DNA of 64,000 nucleotides from Comamonas sp. (GTDB lineage: Bacteria > Pseudomonadota > Gammaproteobacteria > Burkholderiales > Burkholderiaceae_C). The translations under genes were made by a program, and so were the position numbers. Positions 44,494 through 55,591 of this stretch are shown here, in pieces; positions within the stretch are counted from its first letter, which is position 1; each line of letters begins with the position of its first letter. The notes beneath the pieces were generated by a model. That model saw only the letters and a list, made by a program, of their open reading frames with translations, made no database searches and was not told the origin of the DNA. The stretch covers positions 179,309 through 243,308 of the forward strand of contig JAQVCA010000005.1 in the NCBI GenBank assembly GCA_028690035.1. The letters run 5' to 3'.

Positions 44494-45702
44494 ATGAAAG
44501 CCATTGCCTCTACCTGTGCGCTGTCTGTGGGTCTGGCGCTTGCCGCGTCCAGCGTTTCTGCCTCTGCCTGGGCCCAACAACACCCAGTGACCACGCAGCA
44601 GCAGGCAACCGCCCAGCAAGTGGCACAAAAGGGTGTACCCCTGTCGGCCCTGGCGTCCAATGCCCCCGACAGCTATACCGTGCGCAAAGGCGACACTTTG
44701 TGGCGCATCTCGGGCATGTTCTTGCGCCAGCCCTGGCGCTGGCCCGAGCTGTGGGGTATGAACTTGCAGGCCATTGCCAACCCGCACCTGATTTATCCGG
44801 GCCAGACCCTGTACCTAGAGCGCACCAACGGCTACGCCCGCCTGCGCACCACGCGCGGCGGCACGGCAGAGACCATCAAATTGTCACCACGTGTTCGCAC
44901 GGACAGCACCAACGATCTGGCGCTGCCCACGCTGCAAATGCATCTGATTGAACCCTTTTTGGCCGAGCCCCTGGTGGTAGAAGAGCTGACGCTGGCACAG
45001 GCGCCGCGCCTGATCGCCACCTCGGACGAGCGCTTGTTCATGAGCCCGGGCGACGAGGTCTATGCCCGTGGCCCCGAAGGCATGCCGTTGGTGCTCACTG
45101 GCGAAGGCCAAAACATGTACCGCATCTTCCGTACAGCCACCCCATTGGTGGATCCGGTGAGCAAGGAAGTCCTCGGTTATGAAGCGCAATATGTGGGTAA
45201 AGCCGAACTGCGCGTAGAAGAAGCCCCAGCAGCCAACCAGCCTGCCGCTGAAGGCAGTACGGACAACGCCCCCATCCGCTACACCCCTGCCACGCTGCAC
45301 ATTGCACATGTCAAGGAAGAAGTGCGTGCCAACGACCGCCTGCTGCCCGAACCACCACGCCAGTACCACAGCTTTGTGCCCCACGCTCCCGCCGAGGACG
45401 TAGAGGCGCGCGTGGTGGGCCTCTACACCAGCAATGCCATGCGCTATGGCACCCAGCACCAGGTGGTGAGCATCAACAAGGGCGAGCAAGACGGTATGCA
45501 ACCGGGCATGGTGCTCTCCCTGATCACACAAGGCCAGCAGCTGGTCGATCGCACCGACCCCGAGCGTGCCACGGTACAACTGCCCGATCAGGCCAACGGC
45601 ACGGGCATGGTGTTTCGTGTCTTTGACCGCGTCTCCTACGTGCTGGTGATGGACACGCGCCGTGGCGTCCAGGTGGGTGACCGCCTGCACAACCCGCAGT
45701 AA
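44494..45702 (+). CDS. LysM peptidoglycan-binding domain protein
   Basis: Signal peptide MKAIASTCALSVGLALAASSVSASAWA; LysM DSYTVRKGDTLWRISGMFLRQPWRWPELWGMNLQAIANPHLIYPGQTLYL. Confidence 0.9.
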   Translation: MKAIASTCALSVGLALAASSVSASAWAQQHPVTTQQQATAQQVAQKGVPLSALASNAPDSYTVRKGDTLWRISGMFLRQPWRWPELWGMNLQAIANPHLIYPGQTLYLERTNGYARLRTTRGGTAETIKLSPRVRTDSTNDLALPTLQMHLIEPFLAEPLVVEELTLAQAPRLIATSDERLFMSPGDEVYARGPEGMPLVLTGEGQNMYRIFRTATPLVDPVSKEVLGYEAQYVGKAELRVEEAPAANQPAAEGSTDNAPIRYTPATLHIAHVKEEVRANDRLLPEPPRQYHSFVPHAPAEDVEARVVGLYTSNAMRYGTQHQVVSINKGEQDGMQPGMVLSLITQGQQLVDRTDPERATVQLPDQANGTGMVFRVFDRVSYVLVMDTRRGVQVGDRLHNPQ

Positions 45703-45728
45703 GGCACAGCCGCATCCGGTCGCGGCCC

Positions 45729-47000
45729 ATGTCCCCTACCATCCCCACATGGACGCAGCCTGAATTACAGGCTTGGCTGCGCTTATTGGGCACGCCGGGC
45801 ATTGGCAATGCCAGTGCCCGGCGCTTGCTCACCCGCCTGGGCACACCAGAGCAAGTGTTTGCTGCACCTGCTGCCGCTTGGCGCAGCTGTATCAACACTG
45901 CCCAGGCCGAGCAACTGGCCTCCCCACCTCCCGATCTGGAGCAACGCACGCAGCACACTTGGCAGTGGTTGCACTCGCAGCCAGCCCTGGGGGTGGAGCA
46001 GGCCCTGATTGCCCTAGGCGACCCGCGCTACCCACCCGCGCTGCTGGAACTGGCCGACCCGCCCCTGCTGCTCTACGCCCAAGGCCCCAGCGCTTGGCTG
46101 CAACGCCCCGCACCGCTGGTGGAGATGGCGCACTGCCTGGCCATGGTCGGCTCGCGCAACCCCACAGCGCAGGGCGCCGACAACGCACACCAGTTTGCGC
46201 GCGCCCTGGCGGGCATGGGCTGGACGGTGGTATCAGGCCTGGCTGCAGGCATAGACGCCGCCGCCCATGAAGGCGCCCTGGCCACGGCCCCGCTGCACAC
46301 CCTGGCCACCGTGGCCGTGGTGGGCACCGGGCTGGATCGCGTGTACCCGACACGCCACCAAGATTTGGCCCTGCGCATTGCCCAACATGGCTTGATGCTG
46401 AGCGAATTCCCCCTGGGCACACCCCCGTTGGCAAGCAATTTTCCCAAACGCAACCGCATCATTTCCGGGCTGTGCTGCGGCACGCTGGTCGTCGAGGCTG
46501 CACTGGCCTCGGGCTCCCTCATCACCGCGCGCACGGCCAGCGAACAAGGGCGCGAGGTCTTCGCCATCCCTGGCTCCATCCACGCGCCCCAGGCCCGGGG
46601 CTGCCATGCACTGATTCGCCAAGGGGCCAAGCTGGTCGAAACGGCGCAGGACATCATCGAAGAATTGCACGCCCCCACCCTACCCACCCTCGGGCGCAGT
46701 GTCTCCACATCCACGTCCACGTCCACGTCCACCACAACGGCCAGCCACAGCCTGCCGCTGGACTTTGCCCCTGTGGCAGACCCAGCACCCCCTACACCCA
46801 CTGTTCCTCCTGCCGCACCACCCCAGGCAGCGCAGCCTCTGCTGCAGGCCATGGGCTACGACCCCGTGGGCCTGGACATGCTGGGCGCGCGCACGGGCCT
46901 GGATGCCGCGCAGCTGCAAGCCCAGTTGCTGGAGCTGGAGCTCGATGGCTGGGTGGTTGGCCTGCCCGGCGGCCTGTTTCAGCGCATGGGCAAGGCCTGA
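45729..47000 (+). CDS. dprA: DNA-processing protein DprA/Smf
   Basis: LAMVGSRNPTAQGADNAHQFARALAGMGWTVVSGLAAGIDAAAHEGAL; FPKRNRIISGLCCGTLVVEAALASGSLITARTASEQGREVFAIPGSI. Confidence 0.96.
   Translation: MSPTIPTWTQPELQAWLRLLGTPGIGNASARRLLTRLGTPEQVFAAPAAAWRSCINTAQAEQLASPPPDLEQRTQHTWQWLHSQPALGVEQALIALGDPRYPPALLELADPPLLLYAQGPSAWLQRPAPLVEMAHCLAMVGSRNPTAQGADNAHQFARALAGMGWTVVSGLAAGIDAAAHEGALATAPLHTLATVAVVGTGLDRVYPTRHQDLALRIAQHGLMLSEFPLGTPPLASNFPKRNRIISGLCCGTLVVEAALASGSLITARTASEQGREVFAIPGSIHAPQARGCHALIRQGAKLVETAQDIIEELHAPTLPTLGRSVSTSTSTSTSTTTASHSLPLDFAPVADPAPPTPTVPPAAPPQAAQPLLQAMGYDPVGLDMLGARTGLDAAQLQAQLLELELDGWVVGLPGGLFQRMGKA
46705..46734 (+). repeat. Hexanucleotide repeat (tccacg-type unit) in dprA linker
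   Basis: ccacat ccacgt ccacgt ccacgt ccacc encoding STSTSTSTST. Confidence 0.85.
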
Positions 47001-47176
47001 ACTCCAGAAATTCCACACTTTTTAGGCGCTTTACACGCAGTTTCGGTAAGATCCCGGCCCACTATGCACCCTCCCCCCTTGCGCCCCTGCGCGCTCTTGA
47101 TCCACTTTTCTTTCTGTTTTCACACCCCCGCCCAGCTGGCCTGCCACGCAGTCGCCACTGACCCAGGAGCCTTGCC

Positions 47177-48739
47177 ATGGATGCACTGAGCTTTGCCTGG
47201 TTGACCGACCCCTCCATCTGGCTCGGCCTACTCACCCTGATCGTGCTGGAGATTGTCCTGGGGGTGGACAACCTGGTCTTCATCGCCATCCTGGCGGACA
47301 AACTCCCCCCGGAACAACGCGACCGCGCCCGCGTCATCGGCCTGACCTTGGCCCTGCTCATGCGCCTGGGGCTGCTGTCCATCGTCTCGTGGTTGGTCAC
47401 ACTGACCACGCCGCTGTTTTCCATTGGCGCGCTCGATTTCTCCGGGCGCTCGCTCATCTTGCTGGTGGGCGGCCTGTTCCTGCTCTTCAAGGCCACCACC
47501 GAGCTGCACGAGCGCCTGGAAGGCGTCAGCCACACCCACAACGGGCCGCGTGTCTGGGCGAGTTTTTCCGTCGTGGTCACGCAAATCGTGCTCTTGGACG
47601 CGGTGTTCTCGCTCGACTCGGTGATCACCGCCGTGGGCATGGTCGATCACCTGCCCGTGATGGTGGCGGCTGTCGTCATTGCCATGGGCGTGATGCTGCT
47701 GGCCTCCAAGCCGCTGACCGATTTTGTCAATGCCCACCCCACCGTGGTCGTGCTGTGCCTGAGCTTTTTGCTCATGATCGGCCTGAGCCTGCTGGCCGAA
47801 GGCCTGGGCTTTCACATGCCCAAGGGCTACCTGTACGCGGCCATTGGCTTCTCGATCATGATCGAGTTCTTCAACCAATGGGCCCAGCGCAACCTGCGCC
47901 GCTACCAGGCGCGCATTCCCTTGCGTGAACGCACCGCCAACTCCATCTTGCGCATGCTGGGCAGCCGCCCCAGCGCCGCCGCCGCTGGCGATGGCCACGG
48001 CATCTCCGTTGGCGGCGAAGAGGCGCAGCAAGCCTTTGGCCAGCAAGAGCGCCACATGGTCAGCGGCGTGCTCTCGCTGGCCGAGCGCAACGCCCAGTCG
48101 GTGATGACACCGCGCTCGGACATCCAGTGGCTCAACCTGGACGAAGACCCCGCCGTGCTGCGCGAGCAGCTGCTCAACGCGCGCCACGGCCTGCTGCCCG
48201 TGGCGCGCGGTGAACTCGATCGCCTGCAAGGCGTGGCGCGCGTGCGCGATCTGCTGGCCGACATCGTCACGCACGGCCAGATCGATGAAATCGGCAGCCT
48301 GCGCCAGCCGCTGGTCGTGCCCGCCACGGTCAGCGTCATCAAGCTGGTGGAGCAAATGCGCTCCTCGCGCGCCCAGGTGGTGCTGGTGAGCGATGAGTTT
48401 GGCGGCATCCTGGGCCTGGTCACTCCCATCGACCTGCTCGAAGCCATTGCCGGCGAGTTCCCCGAAGAGGGCGAAATCCCCGACATCCAGCCCCAGGCCC
48501 AGCCCGGCCACTGGATCGTCGATGGCCTGGCCGATCTGCATGCGCTGGAAACGGCCACCGAGATCTACACCCTGGCGCAAAACGACGAGTACAGCACCCT
48601 GGCGGGCTTTTTGCTGGCCCACTTTGAGCAGTTGCCCCAGGTGGGCGCCGTGCTGGAAGCCGAAGGCCTGCGCTTTGAGGTGCTGCAAATGGACAAGCGC
48701 CGCATCGCCCTGGTCGATGTGCGCCGCATCTTGCAATAA
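47177..48739 (+). CDS. TerC family protein with CBS pair and CorC/HlyC transporter-associated domain
   Basis: [81 protein letters not shown]. Confidence 0.93.
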   Translation: MDALSFAWLTDPSIWLGLLTLIVLEIVLGVDNLVFIAILADKLPPEQRDRARVIGLTLALLMRLGLLSIVSWLVTLTTPLFSIGALDFSGRSLILLVGGLFLLFKATTELHERLEGVSHTHNGPRVWASFSVVVTQIVLLDAVFSLDSVITAVGMVDHLPVMVAAVVIAMGVMLLASKPLTDFVNAHPTVVVLCLSFLLMIGLSLLAEGLGFHMPKGYLYAAIGFSIMIEFFNQWAQRNLRRYQARIPLRERTANSILRMLGSRPSAAAAGDGHGISVGGEEAQQAFGQQERHMVSGVLSLAERNAQSVMTPRSDIQWLNLDEDPAVLREQLLNARHGLLPVARGELDRLQGVARVRDLLADIVTHGQIDEIGSLRQPLVVPATVSVIKLVEQMRSSRAQVVLVSDEFGGILGLVTPIDLLEAIAGEFPEEGEIPDIQPQAQPGHWIVDGLADLHALETATEIYTLAQNDEYSTLAGFLLAHFEQLPQVGAVLEAEGLRFEVLQMDKRRIALVDVRRILQ

Positions 48740-48832
48740 AAAGATAGCTGCTAGCGCCCGATAGACAAGGGGTTCAGATGCAAAAGCATCTGAACCCCTT
48801 TATTTACGAGCGCGAATAGCTATGGTTTTATT
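48740..48832. repeat. Dispersed palindromic repeat, copy E
   Basis: AAGGGGTTCAGATGC (48767-48781) aaaa GCATCTGAACCCCTT (48786-48800), flanked by ATAGCTGCTAGCGC and GAGCGCGAATAGCTAT. Confidence 0.85.
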
Positions 48833-48848
48833 TGCGGACTGGCCAACC

Positions 48849-50267
48849 TCAGGCCTTCAAGGCGGTCAGTACCTCATCGAGCATCTTCTTGGCATCGCCA
48901 AACAGCATGCGGTTGTTGTCCTTGTAGAACAACGGGTTGTCCACCCCGGCGTAGCCGCTGGCCATGCTGCGCTTCATGACGATACTGGTCTTGGCCTTCC
49001 ACACTTCGAGCACCGGCATGCCGGCGATGGGGCTGTCCGGGTCTTCGGCGGCACTGGGGTTGACGATGTCGTTGGCGCCAATCACGATGGCCACATCGGT
49101 GTCGGGGAAGTCCTCGTTGATCTCGTCCATCTCCATCACGATGTCGTAGGGCACCTTGGCCTCGGCCAGCAGCACATTCATGTGGCCAGGCATGCGACCG
49201 GCCACCGGGTGGATGGCAAAAAACACCTGCACGCCCTTGTCGCGCAGCGTCTGCGTGATTTCGTACACCGTGTGCTGCGCCTGCGCCACAGCCATGCCGT
49301 AGCCGGGCACGATGATGACGCGCTGGGCCTCGCGCAGCAGCTCGGCCGTCTCGGTGGCGCTCACGGGCACCACCTCGCCCTGGGGCTGGGCCGGCTCACC
49401 TGCGGCGGCTTTCTTTTTGGTCGGCGCACCCGAGCCAAAGCCGCCGGCAATCACGCTGATGAAGTTGCGGTTCATGGCGTTGCACATGATGTAGCTCAGG
49501 ATCGCACCCGACGAGCCCACCAGCGCGCCCGTGACGATGAGCAGGTCATTGCTGAGCATGAAGCCCGTGGCCGCTGCGGCCCAGCCCGAGTAGCTGTTGA
49601 GCATGGACACCACCACCGGCATATCGGCGCCGCCAATGGCCATCACCATGTGGATGCCAAACAGCAGCGCAATCACGGTCATGACGATCAGCGCGGGCAT
49701 GCCCGCTTCCACGCTGGGCGCGTGCAGGAATTCGCGGCCAAAGTAAATGACCACCAGCAGCGCGGCCAGGTTGAGCCAGTGGCGCGCAGGCAGCAGCAAG
49801 GGCTTGCCGCCAATCTTGCCGTTGAGCTTGCCAAAGGCAATCAGCGAGCCGCTGAACGTGACCGCACCAATCAGGATACCGACGTAGATTTCCACCTCGT
49901 GGATGGTTTTCTCCACGCCTTCGAGCGCGATGGAGGTATCCACATAGCTGGCAAACCCCACCAGGCAGGCGGCCAGACCGACCAGGCTGTGCATCAGCGC
50001 CACCAGCTCGGGCATTTGCGTCATCTTCACGACCCGGGCTGCGTACAGGCCAATACCCCCGCCCACGACCAGCGCCGCCACGATCCAGGCCATGCCGTCG
50101 GCGCTGACGCGCGGGCCCAACACGGTGGCCACAATCGCCAGCGCCATGCCCACCATGCCAAACAGGTTGCCCCGGCGCGAGGTTTCCGGGTTGGACAGGC
50201 CACCCAGGCTCAAGATAAACAGAATGGCCGCACCCAGGTAGGCCACGGTTGCAAGACTTTGAGACAT
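48849..50267 (-). CDS. pntB: NAD(P) transhydrogenase subunit beta
   Basis: [23 protein letters not shown]-like membrane region; [36 protein letters not shown]. Confidence 0.97.
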   Translation of the reverse strand: MSQSLATVAYLGAAILFILSLGGLSNPETSRRGNLFGMVGMALAIVATVLGPRVSADGMAWIVAALVVGGGIGLYAARVVKMTQMPELVALMHSLVGLAACLVGFASYVDTSIALEGVEKTIHEVEIYVGILIGAVTFSGSLIAFGKLNGKIGGKPLLLPARHWLNLAALLVVIYFGREFLHAPSVEAGMPALIVMTVIALLFGIHMVMAIGGADMPVVVSMLNSYSGWAAAATGFMLSNDLLIVTGALVGSSGAILSYIMCNAMNRNFISVIAGGFGSGAPTKKKAAAGEPAQPQGEVVPVSATETAELLREAQRVIIVPGYGMAVAQAQHTVYEITQTLRDKGVQVFFAIHPVAGRMPGHMNVLLAEAKVPYDIVMEMDEINEDFPDTDVAIVIGANDIVNPSAAEDPDSPIAGMPVLEVWKAKTSIVMKRSMASGYAGVDNPLFYKDNNRMLFGDAKKMLDEVLTALKA

Positions 50268-50294
50268 TTCGATGTTTCCTTCTTGTTGTTCTTC

Positions 50295-51872
50295 TTACTT
50301 GCGGAACATGGCCAGCATGCGGCGCGTGACGGCAAAGCCGCCAAACATATTGATAGCCGTCAGCACAATGGCAGCAAAGGCCAGCCACAGAATCAGGCCA
50401 TCGGGGCGCCCGTTCGTACCCGCTTCGGGCGGCATGATCTGCACCAGCGCACCAATGGCGATGATGCTGGAGATGGCGTTGGTCACGCTCATCAGCGGCG
50501 TGTGCAGGGCGGGGGTGACGTTCCACACCACCATGTAGCCAATAAAGCAGGCCAGCACAAACACCGTGAAATGCCCCAGGAAGGCGGCCGGTGCGTACGC
50601 GCCAATCAGCCAGAACAGCGCAGCCAGCACGGCAAACACCACGGTCAACGCCTTGGCCGACATGGGCGCACCCGGGCCATGGGCGGATTTTTTCTCGGCC
50701 ACCACCGGCGCGGCTGCGGGCTTGGGCGCTGGCGCGGGCGCCTGCTTGAGCGGCGGCGCGGGCCAGGTGATGGCGCCGTCTTTGACCACGGTGAGGCCGC
50801 GGATGGCGTCGTCCTCCATGTTCACCACGGCCACACCGTCCTTGGCCTTGCACAGCTCTTCCATCAGGCGCAGCAAGTTGGTGGCGTACAGGGTGGACGA
50901 TTGCTTGGCCAGGCGCGAGGCCAGGTCGGTGTAACCGATGATGGTCACGCCATGGCGCACCACGGCCTCGTTGGGCACGGTCAGTTCGCAGTTGCCGCCT
51001 TGCTCGGCAGCCATATCAACAATGACACTGCCGGGCTTCATGCTTTGCACCATTTCGGCGGTGATCAGCTTGGGCGCGGGTTTGCCCGGAATGAGCGCGG
51101 TGGTGATGATGATGTCGGCGTTCTGCGCCTCGGTGGCATACATCTGGCGCTGCGCGGCCTGAAAGCCCTCGCTCATCACCTTGGCGTAGCCGCCGCCGCC
51201 GGCGCCGTCTTCTTCGTAATCGACCTTGACGAAGGTGCCGCCCAGGGACTTGACCTGGTCGGCCACCTCGGCGCGCGTGTCGTTGGCGCGCACGATGGCG
51301 CCCAGGTTGGCCGCCGTGCCAATGGCGGCCAAGCCTGCCACGCCAGCACCGGCAATAAACACTTTGGCCGGGGGCACTTTGCCTGCGGCGGTGATCTGGC
51401 CATTGAAATAGCGGCCAAAGGCGTTGGCCGCCTCGATCACGGCGCGGTAGCCCGAGACCCCGGCGGTGGAGGTGAGCGCGTCCATCTTCTGCGCGCGCGA
51501 GAGCGTGCGCGGCAGGCAATCGATGGCCAGCACCGTGGCCTGCCTGGCCGCCAGTTGCTCCATCAGCTCGGGGTTTTGCGCGGGCCAGACAAAGCCAATC
51601 AGCGTCGTGCCCGGGCGCATCAGTGCCACCTCGTCGGCGCTGGGTGGGCGCACCTTGAGCACAATGTCTGAGGCCGCCCACAGCGCCGCAGCATCGGGTG
51701 CAATTTCTGCCCCCGCCGTGCGGTAGCTGTCGTCGTCAAAGTGGGCGGCTGCGCCGGCCCCCGACTGCACCGCGACCGAAAAGCCCAGCTTGATGAGCTT
51801 TTCCACCACGTCGGGCACAGTGGCCACGCGTTTTTCCAGTGCGAGGGTCTCGCCAGGAATTCCAATTTTCAT
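50295..51872 (-). CDS. pntA: NAD(P) transhydrogenase subunit alpha
   Basis: [55 protein letters not shown]-terminal TM domain. Confidence 0.97.
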   Translation of the reverse strand: MKIGIPGETLALEKRVATVPDVVEKLIKLGFSVAVQSGAGAAAHFDDDSYRTAGAEIAPDAAALWAASDIVLKVRPPSADEVALMRPGTTLIGFVWPAQNPELMEQLAARQATVLAIDCLPRTLSRAQKMDALTSTAGVSGYRAVIEAANAFGRYFNGQITAAGKVPPAKVFIAGAGVAGLAAIGTAANLGAIVRANDTRAEVADQVKSLGGTFVKVDYEEDGAGGGGYAKVMSEGFQAAQRQMYATEAQNADIIITTALIPGKPAPKLITAEMVQSMKPGSVIVDMAAEQGGNCELTVPNEAVVRHGVTIIGYTDLASRLAKQSSTLYATNLLRLMEELCKAKDGVAVVNMEDDAIRGLTVVKDGAITWPAPPLKQAPAPAPKPAAAPVVAEKKSAHGPGAPMSAKALTVVFAVLAALFWLIGAYAPAAFLGHFTVFVLACFIGYMVVWNVTPALHTPLMSVTNAISSIIAIGALVQIMPPEAGTNGRPDGLILWLAFAAIVLTAINMFGGFAVTRRMLAMFRK

Positions 51873-52087
51873 GCTCTGTCACCTTTATAAAAATTTTGCA
51901 TAGAGAAGTGCTTTTCTCGAATGCCGTAAAGCCTACATGAAAATTACGAAACCACGGCACGCCCCTCTCCTGAATTGGCGTGAAAGCGACAAATGCACGC
52001 CGGCTTGGTCAGTTTGACGTCGTGAACCATGCAGAACGCCCAAACCGGGCCGGGCGTTTTGCGCCGCCCCCACAGCCTGGGGCGCAT

Positions 52088-52120
52088 AAAAAAAGCCCAG
52101 TGCCATGCAGGCACTGGGCT
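52088..52120 (-). terminator. fba terminator
   Basis: AGCCCAGTGCCtgcatGGCACTGGGCTTTTTTTATG on the minus strand. Confidence 0.9.
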
Positions 52121-52142
52121 GGAGACAGTCAAGCCAACGGGC

Positions 52143-53207
52143 TTAGTTCACCATCTGCTTGAGCTCACCGGCGGCGTACTTGCGCACCATTTGCTCCAAG
52201 GTGAAGCCTTTGATCTTGCTGCCCTGACCCTCGCAACCAAACTCTAGGTAACGCTGCTTGCAAATGGCCTTGGCCGCTTCGCGCGCGGGCTTCATCCACT
52301 CGCGCATGTCGAACTTGTCGGGGTTTTCCACCTGGAACTTGCGCACCGCGCCGGTCATGGCCATGCGGATGTCGGTGTCGATGTTCACCTTGCGCACGCC
52401 GTGCTTGATGGCTTCCTGGATTTCCTTGACGGGCACGCCGTAGGTCTGCTTCATCTGGCCGCCGTACTGGTTGATGATGTCCAGCAGGTCTTGCGGCACC
52501 GAGCTGGAGCCGTGCATCACCAGGTGGGTGTTGGGAATGCGCGCGTGGATTTCCTTGACGCGGCTGATGGCCAGCACATCGCCCGTGGGCGGGCGGGTGA
52601 ACTTGTAGGCGCCGTGGCTGGTGCCAATGGCAATGGCCAGCGCGTCCAGCTGGGTGGCTTGCACAAACTGCGCGGCTTCTTCGGGGTCGGTCAGCATCTG
52701 TGCGTGGCTGAGCTTGCCTTCGGCGCCAATGCCATCTTCCTCACCGGCGTCGCCCGTCTCCAGATTGCCCAGGCAACCCAGCTCGCCCTCGACGGTGGCG
52801 CCGATGGCGTGGGCCATGGCCACCACTTCCTGCGTCACGCGCACGTTGTAATCAAAGTCCGAAGGCGTCTTGCCGTCGCTCAGCAGCGAGCCGTCCATCA
52901 TCACCGAGCCAAAGCCCAGCGCCAGCGCACCCCGGCACACCTCGGGGCTGGTGCCGTGGTCCTGGTGCATGACCAGGGGAATGTGCGGATAGGCCTCGGT
53001 GGCCGCCAGAATCAAATGCTTGATAAAGGACTCGCCCGCATACTTGCGCGCGCCTGCGCTGGCTTGCAGGATGACAGGGGCACCCACCTCGTCCGCCGCA
53101 GCCATCACGGCCTGCACCTGTTCCAGATTGTTGACGTTGAAGGCGGGAATGCCGTAGCCGTTTTCGGCGGCGTGGTCGAGCATTTCGCGCATGGAAATCA
53201 AAGGCAT
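52143..53207 (-). CDS. fba: Class II fructose-bisphosphate aldolase
   Basis: [70 protein letters not shown]. Confidence 0.97.
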   Translation of the reverse strand: MPLISMREMLDHAAENGYGIPAFNVNNLEQVQAVMAAADEVGAPVILQASAGARKYAGESFIKHLILAATEAYPHIPLVMHQDHGTSPEVCRGALALGFGSVMMDGSLLSDGKTPSDFDYNVRVTQEVVAMAHAIGATVEGELGCLGNLETGDAGEEDGIGAEGKLSHAQMLTDPEEAAQFVQATQLDALAIAIGTSHGAYKFTRPPTGDVLAISRVKEIHARIPNTHLVMHGSSSVPQDLLDIINQYGGQMKQTYGVPVKEIQEAIKHGVRKVNIDTDIRMAMTGAVRKFQVENPDKFDMREWMKPAREAAKAICKQRYLEFGCEGQGSKIKGFTLEQMVRKYAAGELKQMVN

Positions 53208-53330
53208 GGTCGTGTCCGATCAAAAAAAGAAAAGCAAAAAACGGTAACTGGTTGGTAACCTGCGATTTTAGCTGGGCTGCCTACGGCACGAACAGGCCCT
53301 GGCCCTCACCCCCGGTGCCGCAGCCCCCTA

Positions 53331-54785
53331 TCACCCGGCCACACGACAAATCTGCAACATGTTCGTGCCGCCGGGCTGGCCCATGGGCTCGCCGCAGGTG
53401 ATGGCATACACATCGCCCGGCTGCACGATGGCGCGCTCGCGCAGGTGGTTTTCTGCTTGCGCCAAGGCTTGGTCGCGCTCGGCGCTGGTGTCCATGAGCA
53501 GCGGGCTGACGTTGCGGTACAGCGCCATCTTGCGCTGCGTGCTGATTTTGGGCGTGAGCGCATAAATCGGAATGTGGATGCGGTGGCGGCTCATCCACAG
53601 CGCGGTCGAGCCGCTGTCGGTCATGGCCACAATGGCCTTGGCACCCAGGTGGTGCGCCGTAAACAAGGCCCCCAGCGCAATGGATTGGTCGATGCGCGTC
53701 AGCGCACGCGGCTGGCCCAGCGCTGTTTCGGCGCCAATATCCTCGGCCGCCTCGGCAGCGGCGCAGATGTAGGCCATCTCGCGCACCGTTTCCAGCGGGT
53801 ACTTGCCCACGGCAGTTTCGGCACTGAGCATCACCGCATCCGTGCCATCGAGCACGGCATTGGCCACATCACTCACTTCCGCGCGCGTGGGCAGCGCGTT
53901 GGTGATCATGCTTTCCATCATCTGCGTGGCGGTGATGACCAGCTTGTCCATCTGGCGCGCCATGCGGATCATTTTTTTCTGCAGCGCAGGCACGGCAGCG
54001 TTGCCCACCTCCACCGCCAAGTCGCCGCGCGCGACCATGATGCCGTCCGAGACGCGCAGGATGTCTTCCAGATGGGGGATGGCCTCGGCGCGCTCCATCT
54101 TGGCAATCAAGCCCGGGCGATGGCCCGTGCCCGCCGCAGCCACCGTACACAGCTGGCGCGCCATTTCCATGTCGGTGGCGTTTTTCGGAAAGCTCACGGC
54201 CACATAGTCGGCACCCAGCTGCATGGCGGTTTTGATGTCCTCCATGTCCTTGGCCGTCAGCGCTGGGGCCGTGAGTCCCCCGCCTTGCTTGTTGATGCCC
54301 TTGTTGTTGGACAGCTCACCGCCCACCACCACCTGGGTGTGTACCGCTTCGCCCAGCACGCGCTGCACCCGCAGCACGATCAGGCCGTCGTTGAGCAGCA
54401 GCACATCGCCTGCGCGCACATCGCGCGGCAGTTCTTTGTAATCGAGGCCCACGCCGTCGATGTCACCCGGCGCACTGCGCGCGGCATCCAGCACAAAGCT
54501 GGTGCCCACCTGCAAATCGACCTTGCCTTGCGCGAACTTGCCCACGCGAATCTTGGGCCCCTGCAAGTCCGCCATGATGGCCACCTCGCGTCCCGCTTGG
54601 CGCGAAGCCTCGCGCACGGCCTCAGCACGCGCTATATGGTCTTGGGCCGAGCCATGGCTGAAGTTCAGGCGCACCACGTTCACGCCCGTGGCAATCATCT
54701 GCGCCAGCATGGCCACGTCGCTGGAGGCTGGGCCTAAGGTGGCCACGATTTTGGTGGCGCGGCGAATGTAGGTGGTGGGGGGCAT
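53331..54785 (-). CDS. pyk: Pyruvate kinase
   Basis: RRATKIVATLGPASSD; VVRLNFSHGSAQDH; IMVARGDLAVEVG; ITATQMMESMITNALPTRAEVSDVANAVLDGTDAVMLSAETAVGKYP. Confidence 0.98.
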   Translation of the reverse strand: MPPTTYIRRATKIVATLGPASSDVAMLAQMIATGVNVVRLNFSHGSAQDHIARAEAVREASRQAGREVAIMADLQGPKIRVGKFAQGKVDLQVGTSFVLDAARSAPGDIDGVGLDYKELPRDVRAGDVLLLNDGLIVLRVQRVLGEAVHTQVVVGGELSNNKGINKQGGGLTAPALTAKDMEDIKTAMQLGADYVAVSFPKNATDMEMARQLCTVAAAGTGHRPGLIAKMERAEAIPHLEDILRVSDGIMVARGDLAVEVGNAAVPALQKKMIRMARQMDKLVITATQMMESMITNALPTRAEVSDVANAVLDGTDAVMLSAETAVGKYPLETVREMAYICAAAEAAEDIGAETALGQPRALTRIDQSIALGALFTAHHLGAKAIVAMTDSGSTALWMSRHRIHIPIYALTPKISTQRKMALYRNVSPLLMDTSAERDQALAQAENHLRERAIVQPGDVYAITCGEPMGQPGGTNMLQICRVAG

Positions 54786-54811
54786 GGAGGTTCCTTGTTA
54801 GTTCTGAAATA

Positions 54812-55492
54812 TCACTGGTACACGTTCGCACCAAAAATCTTTTGCAGTTGCTCTTGGATAGGCTGCTGTGTATCAGCGGTCAACCCACCAAAAATAGCCT
54901 GTCCTTGGCTGGCCTTAGCCCACAGCTGGCCCACAGCGCGCTTTTCCAACTCATACGGAGTGTGAGCAAGGTGAGCGCCCTTGTACTCCAGCACAGCCAC
55001 ACGACCATCGGTCAGTTCGGCCACAAAGTCGGCATAGAAACGCCCGCGTGATGTAAACAGCACGATGGCCGTGCGCCCCCAGTCGGGCGGTGCGATCTGC
55101 GCCACCTCGTCCAGCACGCACACCTGCAGCGCCTCGCCATAGGCTGCCGTCAGCGCCGCGCGGTAGAGGTGGCCGGGCGTTTGCAGGGCCTTGAGCGTTT
55201 GCTGGCGAATGGCGTCGCTGGGCACCAGCCACACCGCCACCGGCGCATCCACGTTGCACCACGCGCGCGCCAGCAGGGGCACGGCGTGCGCTGCCATCAC
55301 CGTTTTGCCACCGCCCGTGGGAATGCGCAGGCACACGCAAGGCACGTCCGGGCCAAATGCATCGGCGCGGTAGGGGCGACCCACCAGCGCACCAAAAGCC
55401 TGCGCCGGGCCTTGGGTTTGCGCAGCGCGGGCAAAAGCCGTCAGGGTGTTGAGGGCGGTTTGCTGGTAGGACTTGAGGGTGATTCGAAGCAT
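54812..55492 (-). pseudogene. Internally deleted type III restriction Res-like helicase/nuclease (226 aa; P-loop N-terminus joined in frame to PD-(D/E)xK-like C-terminus)
   Basis: SYQQTALNTLTAFARAAQT...CLRIPTGGGKTVMAAHAVPLLARAW (motif I) then YGEALQVCVLDEVAQIAPPDWGRTAIVL joined to FTSRGRFYADFVAELTDGRVAVLEYKGAHLAHTPYELEKRAVGQLWAKAS; the intervening helicase motifs (DEAD box, motif VI) are absent. Confidence 0.7.
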
Positions 55493-55591
55493 GGTGGGCC
55501 ACTTAATTGGCGGAATGATTGGCGATGCAAAACCTATCCCGCCAATGCAAGTATTTGATTTGCCGGGGTTTTATTTTTTCGCGGGATAAAT

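Noticed and set aside
48822-51671. 949-aa plus-strand ORF
   Set aside because: Antisense to pntAB with His-rich shadow composition and no domain-like pattern
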